DNA of 64,000 nt from an uncultured Lachnospiraceae bacterium (lineage in GTDB: Bacteria; Bacillota; Clostridia; Lachnospirales; Lachnospiraceae): assembly GCA_910577785.1 (NCBI GenBank), contig CAJTNT010000015.1, positions 21,406 through 85,405 of the forward strand, written 5' to 3'. The position numbers were made by a program, and so were the translations under genes. The notes beneath the pieces were generated by a model, which worked only from the letters and a program-made list of their open reading frames with translations, made no database searches and had not been told where the DNA came from. Position 1 is the stretch's first letter, and every line of letters begins with the position of its first letter. Positions 35,431-42,800 of this stretch are shown in pieces.

Positions 35431-35500
35431 GCAGGAAGCAGGCTGCCAACGGCATTGGCAACATTGGGCCTGCGTCTTTGCCAGAGCATGATCCGCCACA

Positions 35501-35538
35501 AAAAGAAGCCGGCATGAGGGTGTATGCCGGCTTCTTTT
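35501..35538. terminator. Bidirectional terminator between nrdG and rpsT
   Basis: A perfect 15-bp stem AAAAGAAGCCGGCAT / ATGCCGGCTTCTTTT with an eight-base loop. Runs of T follow on both strands, so it serves nrdG (+) and rpsT (-), which converge here. Confidence 0.9.
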
Positions 35539-35558
35539 ACATTATAAGGTTAGGTTCT

Positions 35559-35822
35559 CTAAGCCATTTTATTCACGGCCTGGGAAAGGCGGGAAATCTT
35601 CCTTGAGGCAGTATTCTTGTGGTAAACGCCCTTGGAAGTAGCCTTGCTGATGGTGGAAATCGCGTTCTTGAGCGCTTCCTTGGCAGCAGCCTGGTCTTTG
35701 GCCGCGATGGCGGCCTCTACCTTCCGAATGGAAGTCTTAACAGCAGACCGGATGGACTTGTTGCGGGCAGTCCTGGTCTGGGTCACTAAAATCCTTTTCT
35801 TTGCTGATTTGATGTTAGCCAA
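35559..35822 (-). CDS. rpsT: 30S ribosomal protein S20
   Basis: An 87-residue basic protein binding 16S rRNA; begins (M)ANIKSAKKR and has SRKISRLSQAVNKMA at the end, as expected for S20. The start is TTG at 35822: GGAGG lies eight bases upstream and this gives the standard N-terminus. A TTG start is also known for E. coli rpsT, where it takes part in autoregulation. Monocistronic, with its own promoter on the minus strand. Confidence 0.95.
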   Translation of the reverse strand: MANIKSAKKRILVTQTRTARNKSIRSAVKTSIRKVEAAIAAKDQAAAKEALKNAISTISKATSKGVYHKNTASRKISRLSQAVNKMA

Positions 35823-35957
35823 TCCGTACACCTCCAATTATCATCGAAATATGTCCACGGCAATTCCTGATATACGCAGCCGGTCAGGGATGCGCCGTGT
35901 TCTGCAGCTGTTCCATTAAATCCGGACACGGACGTTCTAATGTAAACATACTCATAT

Positions 35958-35986
35958 AGTCTAATCCCAATTCTTCCATCTGTCAA
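35958..35986 (-). promoter_or_regulatory. rpsT promoter
   Basis: Read on the minus strand: TTGACA (35986-35981), a 17-base spacer and TAGACT (35963-35958). The leader to rpsT would be about 130 bases. Confidence 0.6.
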
Positions 35987-36062
35987 TACATATTTTATCT
36001 TTTTTTGTAAAAAATGTAACTGAGGTTACGACAAAATTAAAATATACGGCATGGAGGAAATC

Positions 36063-37013
36063 ATGGGTCAGTTTCAGGTACGCACAGACCTTGCGCTGGA
36101 AGCAAGGGAGAAGTTCCAGGAAGACAATGTAGAAATCAAAGGAGTACGGGTTGAGGAGGAACGCCGCGAGGAATTGGAGATTAAGATTACGACGATGGCC
36201 ATTGAGACCGAGAACGGGGCAAAAGCCATGGGCAAGCCCAAGGGGACCTATATCACGCTGGAGGCCGCAAATATGGACTCCCAGGACGAGGATTACCACA
36301 GGGAGATTTCCGTGGAGCTTGCCCGTCTGGTGAAGCGGCTGCTGCCGGAGAAAGAAGGCCCCATTTCCGCCCTGGTGGCCGGCCTGGGCAACCGGGAGGT
36401 AACCCCGGACGCCTTAGGGCCGAGGGTTGTGGACAATCTGATGATTACCCGCCACGTCCTCAAGGAATTTGGCAAATACGCTTATGGGGAAGAGGAAATG
36501 AATGCCATCAGCGGCATTGTCCCCGGCGTCATGGGGCAGACCGGCATGGAGAGCCAGGAAATCATCCGCGGCGTAATTGAGGAGACGCATCCAGACGTGA
36601 TGGTGGCCATTGACGCCCTGGCGGCCCGCAGCACGCGCAGGCTGGGGCGCACCATCCAGATTACAGACACGGGCATCAACCCGGGATCCGGCGTGGGCAA
36701 CCACCGCCATGGCCTGTCAGAGGGGACGCTGGGCATCCCGGTGATTGCTATTGGCGTGCCTACTGTGGTGGACGCGGCTACGATTGTAAGCGATACCATG
36801 CATACCCTGGTGGAGGCTATGGAAGGGCACAGCCGCCTGCAGGCTCTGAGTACAGGACTGAACGCATTGAACGATATGGAGAAATATGAGCTGATCCGCG
36901 AGCTTCTGTCCCCGCAGCTCAATACGATGTTCGTGACCCCCAAGGACATTGACGAGGCCGTAAAGCGCCTTAGCTATACACTGTCCGAGGGACTGAACAT
37001 TGCCTTTGCATAA
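36063..37013 (+). CDS. gpr: GPR endopeptidase (spore germination protease)
   Basis: A 316-residue aspartic-type protease that degrades small acid-soluble proteins when spores germinate. It is made as a zymogen: the N-terminal QVRTDLALEA contains the RTDLA-type processing site. GNREVTPDALGPRV and TDTGINPGSGVGNHR are family signatures. The start at 36063 is used because GGAGG at 36053-36057 falls inside the frame that begins at 36051. Normally expressed in the forespore. It is followed by spoIIP, as in Bacillus. Confidence 0.94.
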   Translation: MGQFQVRTDLALEAREKFQEDNVEIKGVRVEEERREELEIKITTMAIETENGAKAMGKPKGTYITLEAANMDSQDEDYHREISVELARLVKRLLPEKEGPISALVAGLGNREVTPDALGPRVVDNLMITRHVLKEFGKYAYGEEEMNAISGIVPGVMGQTGMESQEIIRGVIEETHPDVMVAIDALAARSTRRLGRTIQITDTGINPGSGVGNHRHGLSEGTLGIPVIAIGVPTVVDAATIVSDTMHTLVEAMEGHSRLQALSTGLNALNDMEKYELIRELLSPQLNTMFVTPKDIDEAVKRLSYTLSEGLNIAFA

Positions 37014-37036
37014 ATAAAATCGTACAAGCATATATT
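37008..37036 (+). promoter_or_regulatory. Sigma-E-like promoter of spoIIP
   Basis: GCATAAA (37008-37014), a 14-base spacer and CATATATT (37029-37036), close to the mother-cell sigma-E pattern (xxATATT / CATACAxT). It overlaps the gpr stop and lies 85 bases before spoIIP, which is sigma-E controlled in Bacillus. Confidence 0.45.
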
Positions 37037-37121
37037 GAACTATTCGCAGAATTATCGCGCCGGGTCTGTGCAGTTCCTGTGCAGGCCATAAAAACGCATT
37101 TTAGGAGTGGATAAGATCGGA

Positions 37122-38537
37122 ATGAAGAATCGGAGAAAATATATGCAGTGGTGCCTGGGGGGCGCAGGCGTTCTGTTCGTGTTTGTCTGCTACCAGAATA
37201 TGTCTTCCCTGGGGACGGCTCCGGCCATGGAGCAGATTGGGAATTTTATCAAAGAAGAGATTGCCGTGCAGGCATGGGAAAACTGTATGCCCGCTATGCT
37301 GCATGAGGGGCAGGAAGAGCCGCTTTCCTTTGAAGAGTACCTATTGGGGAAATTAGAATCCTTCTTTCCCATCTATGCATTCAGCGATACGGTGCCTGAA
37401 TATGATACGCAGGTGGAAAGCGATCTGCCGGGCAGCCTTTGGGCTGGGAACGGCCAGGATTCCGAAGAAGGGCAGGAAGCAGGCCGTGGGGAAGAAGGCC
37501 GGGAAGCAGGCGGTGAGGAAGGGGGGCAGGAGGGAAGCCATCCTACGCAGGAGGAAGGGGAAGGCCAGGAACAGGATCCAGATACACAGAAAAATGGCCA
37601 GGAAGAGAAAAATCCAGAAGGCAAGGACAGCTCCGGCCAGGCGGAAGATGGAGCAGGGCAAGGCGCAGAGGATCCAAAGGCCAAGGAGAAAAAGAAAGAC
37701 AAAAACAAAAACAAGGACAAAGACAAGGAGAGCCAGGATAGCGCCGGCGGCCATACAGAAACGGCCAAAGCCGTGGAAATCCCCAGGGAGAAGCTGAATG
37801 ATTTTGACTACCTGCTGCAGAATTTCTACCAGGTGGACCGCACAACCACCGTCGACAGCAGCCAGCTGAATGCGGCGGAAATGCTGGCTAAGGATATGAG
37901 TCTGCAGGGCGGCAATGAAAATGTGCAGATCTTGATCTACCATACCCATTCCCAGGAAGGCTATGTGGATTCTGCGCCAGGAGATCCCAATGCCAGCGTT
38001 GTCGCCGTAGGGGAACGGCTTGCCGCTTTGCTGCGGGAGCAATATGGTTTTAATGTGATGCACCATACCGGGGAATATGACGTGGCAGACCGCGACAATG
38101 CCTACTCTTATGCAGGCCCTGCGCTGGAGCAGATTCTGGCGGAGAACCCCAGCATCGAAGTCGTCATTGACCTGCATAGGGACGGTGTGGCCGAGACCAC
38201 CCATCTCGTGTCGGAAGTCAATGGAAAACAGACCTCGCAGATTATGTTTTTCAACGGCCTGAGCAGGACTACGGCCAATGGGGAGATTGCATACCTTGCC
38301 AATCCCAATCTGGCCGATAACCTGGCGTTTTCCTTCCAGATGAAACTGGCAGCGGAGGAATACTATCCAGGCTTTGCCCGCGGGACTTACCTGAAGGGCT
38401 ACCGCTATAACCTTCACTACCGTCCCAAGAGCCTTTTGGTGGAGGTAGGGGCCCAGACCAATACGTTGGAAGAGGCGATGAACGCCATGGAGCCTCTGGC
38501 AGATATCTTGCATAAGGTTTTGGATGGAGAGGAATAG
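37122..38537 (+). CDS. spoIIP: Stage II sporulation protein P
   Basis: A 471-residue membrane-anchored peptidoglycan amidase/endopeptidase of the engulfment complex SpoIIDMP. N-terminal membrane segment (about residues 11-25), a long, highly charged, low-complexity linker (residues about 105-220, Glu/Gly-rich then Lys/Asp-rich), and the C-terminal catalytic domain with ILIYHTHSQEGY, VVIDLHRDGV and SLLVEVGAQTNT, supplying the zinc ligands. ATG 37122 gives a normal Lys/Arg-rich start; AGGAG lies 14 bases upstream, and a GTG at 37107 would overlap it. Confidence 0.93.
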   Translation: MKNRRKYMQWCLGGAGVLFVFVCYQNMSSLGTAPAMEQIGNFIKEEIAVQAWENCMPAMLHEGQEEPLSFEEYLLGKLESFFPIYAFSDTVPEYDTQVESDLPGSLWAGNGQDSEEGQEAGRGEEGREAGGEEGGQEGSHPTQEEGEGQEQDPDTQKNGQEEKNPEGKDSSGQAEDGAGQGAEDPKAKEKKKDKNKNKDKDKESQDSAGGHTETAKAVEIPREKLNDFDYLLQNFYQVDRTTTVDSSQLNAAEMLAKDMSLQGGNENVQILIYHTHSQEGYVDSAPGDPNASVVAVGERLAALLREQYGFNVMHHTGEYDVADRDNAYSYAGPALEQILAENPSIEVVIDLHRDGVAETTHLVSEVNGKQTSQIMFFNGLSRTTANGEIAYLANPNLADNLAFSFQMKLAAEEYYPGFARGTYLKGYRYNLHYRPKSLLVEVGAQTNTLEEAMNAMEPLADILHKVLDGEE

Positions 38538-38761
38538 TATGGAAGAATAAAGTTTTGGATGGAAAGGAATAATATGGAAGAGAACGGTTTCAAAAATTTT
38601 ACAATTGGCGTTATTTTGCCAGGTGTTTTTGCCGAAAACTACAGAAAGGAATACTCCGTATGCTATGCCCATTTTAGGCGGCAACCGGATTTGCCAGGAT
38701 GGATAGTATCCTAAGGGAAGCCTATCGTGCATGCCCTTACAGGGCAAAAACAGCTTTTCTG

Positions 38762-38781
38762 TTATGTATGATATTACATAA
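38762..38781. promoter_or_regulatory. Inverted repeat upstream of corA
   Basis: TTATGTA and TACATAA, perfect 7-bp arms separated by six bases, 34 bases before corA. It could be an operator or, in RNA, one of several small hairpins in the leader. Confidence 0.4.
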
Positions 38782-38815
38782 GGTATAAAATAAAGCGCGG
38801 GGGTGTCACGACGTT

Positions 38816-39718
38816 ATGGGAACAGACAGGGCAGGCATAGTGGAGATTTTACGATGGGAACATCTTAAGGAAAAGGAGAGGAGTGATGCAGAAGAGCAGC
38901 TGCTGCAGTCTGTCAGAAAATTGGAGCCGGCTTATTGGAATGGCGTAAGGATTATGGAGGATTCCATCTATGGCGCTTTTTGCTTCCACGAGGAAGGAAA
39001 CGGGGAACGGCAGATTGTCAGCGCGGCATTTTTGTGGAGTGGGCAGGAATTTATCCTTACCGTGCTGCGGGATGAGAAAGGAATGTTCCGTCAGGCAGAA
39101 GGAAGCCAGGAGCCATCCTCCCAGGAAATAGGGGCGGAGGAACGCATTGAGGCAGTGTTTGAGGGGATATTAAAGAGGGGGCAGCAAAAGGTAAGGGAGA
39201 TGGAAGAATACCTGATTTCCATGGAGCAAGAAATCGTGGTGGGAAAAGTCAGCAGAAACCGTAACCGGACGATTTTTGAGTGCAAGCGCCTGCTGAGTGT
39301 GTGGAAGAACGATTATGCGCAGTTTCTGAATATTGTGGAGGGAATCAACGGGCTGGGACAGAAGACGGAGGAGTCACAGAGGCAGATACTGACGGAGGAG
39401 TCAGCCTGCTATTTTCGTGTTTATGAGAATAAAATACGGCACTTGACAGAAGATACGCAGTTTCTATATGAGGAACTGGTGCATATCCGCGAAGCTTTAG
39501 ACGCGGCCTTATCGTTTGAGCAGAACCGAATTATGAAAATGTTCACCACAGTAAGCGCCATCTTCATGCCCCTGACCCTGATTGCGGGATGGTACGGCAT
39601 GAATTTTGCCGGCATGCCGGAATTGCTGTGGCGGCATGGCTATGCGTTTGTATGGATCCTGAGCATCCTGGTCGTGCTGCTATGCGTATGGTATTTTAAG
39701 AAAAAAGATTTATTCTAA
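38816..39718 (+). CDS. corA: CorA-type magnesium/divalent cation transporter
   Basis: A 300-residue CorA-family channel. A long N-terminal cytoplasmic domain, the stalk helix, then two membrane helices near the C-terminus with the selectivity signature YGMNF between them (IAGWYGMNFAGMPEL). It ends with a short basic tail (KKKDLF). The ribosome-binding site is weak (GGGGGTG). The 278-base region upstream holds several small hairpins and no gene. Confidence 0.88.
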   Translation: MGTDRAGIVEILRWEHLKEKERSDAEEQLLQSVRKLEPAYWNGVRIMEDSIYGAFCFHEEGNGERQIVSAAFLWSGQEFILTVLRDEKGMFRQAEGSQEPSSQEIGAEERIEAVFEGILKRGQQKVREMEEYLISMEQEIVVGKVSRNRNRTIFECKRLLSVWKNDYAQFLNIVEGINGLGQKTEESQRQILTEESACYFRVYENKIRHLTEDTQFLYEELVHIREALDAALSFEQNRIMKMFTTVSAIFMPLTLIAGWYGMNFAGMPELLWRHGYAFVWILSILVVLLCVWYFKKKDLF

Positions 39719-39757
39719 AATAAGGGTATTAATATCATCCGCCCATGCAAACACACA

Positions 39758-39776
39758 TGAAATTTACTAAATTTCA
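39758..39776. promoter_or_regulatory. 19-bp perfect palindrome upstream of the M60 peptidase gene
   Basis: TGAAATTTACTAAATTTCA has nine-base arms around a central C. It lies 82 bases before the start codon in an unusually A/T-rich stretch, consistent with a repressor or activator site controlling the mucinase gene. Confidence 0.55.
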
Positions 39777-39858
39777 CTTGATTTTAGTAGTAAAAAATGG
39801 TAGTCTTGTAAAGTATATTAATTTCAGAATGGATTTTTTTAGAAAGGAAACGTGCAAA

Positions 39859-42800
39859 ATGAAAAGAACATTGACAGTGCTGCTTACAGCCTGCCTGATT
39901 TTCCAGTCTTGGGCAGGCGCCGCAACGCCAGTGCATGGGGCATCGTATCTGGCACAGCAGGATTCGGAAAATGATGAGCCAGGCGCCGTGGGCACAGATG
40001 CCTCAGAAAACGATGGGCTGGACAATTTTGATACAGACAGTTCAGAAGACAACGGGCCAGACGCCTCAGGCATAGGTGGTTCAGAAACCGATGGGGCAGA
40101 TATCGGTGGTACAGATGAAGGAAATGCAGATGCCCAGGAATCAGGGGTCTTTGCGGCAGAGGAAGGCACGGACACGGAAGCGGAGAGCGCTTTGGAAGTG
40201 GAAGTCCGCAAGTCGGAGAAATTCCCGTTCCAAGGTTCTGTAAAGGTGCAGGTACGCGGCGGGCAGGCAGCGGATGCGCAGCAGGATCTGGAATTTGGTG
40301 AAGACAGCGCGAAGACAGCAAGGTTTGTGCTCGCGCCAGGGAATTATACGCTCTCCATACAGGCAAAGGGGTTTGCAGAGTATACACAGGCCGTTTCTGT
40401 GATGGAAGACAGCGTAAGCAAGCTGCGGGTCAGCACAGAGAGGACACAGCTGGAACAGCAGGTGTATGGATGGCTCCGCCCAGGCGATGCAGACGGCGAT
40501 GGGCAGATTGGGCAGGCAGATACACAGGCTGTTCTTCATGCCGTCCGCAGGGGCCAGCAGGCGGCAGAATGTGACTTTAATGGCGATGGGCGTACCGATC
40601 TTGCGGACTTGCAGATTGTAGTCCAAAGCCTGGATGAGAAGCAGGACGCTATCGTGGAGGTACAGAAAAATATCCGTGTGCAGCAGGCACAGACAGTGGA
40701 AGGGACTACAATAGAAGGGAATATGGAAGACCTTCTGAACAATACAGGCAGCGTGGGCCTTAAGCCCGCAAATCCAGAGGCAGAAATTTCCCCGCAAAAC
40801 CCGGTAGGGCTGGAATTTGCCCTGGCGGCCGATGACGCAGAACTGGCGGATATCCCTATAGTGGGCGGGATGACCATATTTGCCCCGCTGGATGTTGAGG
40901 CAGGAGAAGATATTTCCAGCGCCATCACGGATGGGGCTGCTACCGTGGTCTACGTAGATGAGACGGGAAGCGACCAGGAGCTGCAGGTGCCTTTGAGTGT
41001 CCCAGAGACGCAGGCTTATGCCATGGAGAATCTCCGCAGGGATGTGAAGGCAGCAGCCATATCCCCGAGCGTGAAGGTAGAGCCAGACGGCTCGCTGGTG
41101 CTTGACTTTGGCACGCAGATTGCCGTGAAGCGGGTAACGATTAAGATTACGGGCACCAAGAAGACGGAACCGTTGGTGAATATTGCCAAGGTAGAGTTTG
41201 TCAATGACATGGAGAACAGGATCCCGGCGCCGCAGCTGGATATCCCGACGCTGAATGCGCTGGTGTCCGGCAATAAGTCGCTGACAGCCTCCTGGAACGC
41301 GCAGGTCAATGTGACCGGCTATGAAGTCTATGTCTGCGGGCCGGTGAAGGGCTCGTCGGCAAATGAGACGCAGATTATCCCGGTATCTGGCACACAGTAT
41401 GCCATTGGCAATATCAATGACAAGAACCTGCAGAATTTCAAGACTTATACCGTGAAGGTGCGCTCTGTCAATGGCGAGTGGCGCAGCCCCTGGTCCAATG
41501 AGCAGGTTGGGGAGCCGAAGCCCCAGAAGCTGCCGGCGGCAGTGGACAATGTAACGGTAAAGGGCGGCTATCAGTCGCTTGCAGTGTCTTGGAAGGATAT
41601 GGATGATTCCAATGGATATATGGTATATTATAAGAAAACCAGCGAGGCAGAAGATGCATTCCGCCCGGCGGTGGAAGGCTTCCAGGAGACGAAGGAAGGC
41701 ACAGGCCGGATTAATGGGACCAGCTATACGATTAGCGGGCTGGAAGACAATACAGAATATATGCTTTATGTCAAAGGATGGAATGAGCTTGGATGGGGCA
41801 GCCCTTCCCTGCGTGCTACGGCCAGCACAACGGATACGGCATTGCCGCAGCTTCCGAATTACAAGCTCCTGAATACTTCCAATGGGCCAGGGAAGGTGAC
41901 AAACCATATCACAGATGCCATTTATGGCGGGCATGGGGGCGCCCATATGGAAGGCAGCCCATTAGATGAGGCAGAAGGCACTAAGGCACGCAGCGCATGG
42001 GGGATTGTAGATGATAACTATGCCTCCTATTGGACCAAAACGGACTGGGATGATGGCGTGACCTATCCAGCGAATGACCGTGGGATGACGGTTACCCTTG
42101 ACCAGGATTACCAGATGAACTATATTACGTTTGCGGCGGCAAACCAGGCAGGGGCGCTCCAATATGCCAGGGTTGGCTATTGGAATTCTGAGAATCCCAA
42201 GCAGGAGAAGATTGTAGGCTTACGCCTGCTGGGAAGGCAGGATGAGCATCAGAATCCATATTATATTATTAAGTTTGACGAAACCATAACCGCCAATAAA
42301 ATACATATCAGCCTTGGCAGGGGTTATGGGAATATTAAAATGATGGTGGGCGAGATCCATTTCCATAAATATGATTCCCTGGAGGATGACATTATGGGGC
42401 TGTACATGGATGAGATGCATACCACCCTGCGGGAAGACGTGACAGAAGCCACGATAAAGGCTTTGGAAGACCGTCTGGAGACTGTGGACGAGGAAAGCGG
42501 GGAGAAGCATCCCCTTTATAAAGAGCTGAAGCTGGAGCTGAAGACAGCCAGGGAGATCCTGACCATCGGCCTGGATCCTTCCTTCGAGGTAGATAACCAG
42601 GTGACAGCCAAGAAGGATGGGCATTTGGGATTTGGCGGCCTGAACCCATGGCAGCCGTTAGGGAAATCCGTATATGCAGGGGAGACATTGCTGGTCTATG
42701 TAGGCCATAACACCAGAAGGACCGGGCTGGCGGCGGATCTGCAGCTTGTGTTTACCCAGCACCATTCCGAGGCCAATGCCCTGGCAAGGACAGTAAACCT

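Noticed and set aside
37353..38747. 464-residue minus-strand frame opposite spoIIP
   Set aside because: Shadow of the spoIIP coding strand and its low-complexity linker; no start signals or domain features.
38680..38781. Known magnesium riboswitch (M-box) before corA
   Set aside because: The conserved M-box sequences are not visible and the region is too short; kept only as an unnamed structured leader.
40141..41946. 601-residue minus-strand frame opposite the M60 gene
   Set aside because: Antisense shadow caused by codon bias; Cys/His/Arg-rich with no recognisable domain, while the plus-strand protein has clear domains.
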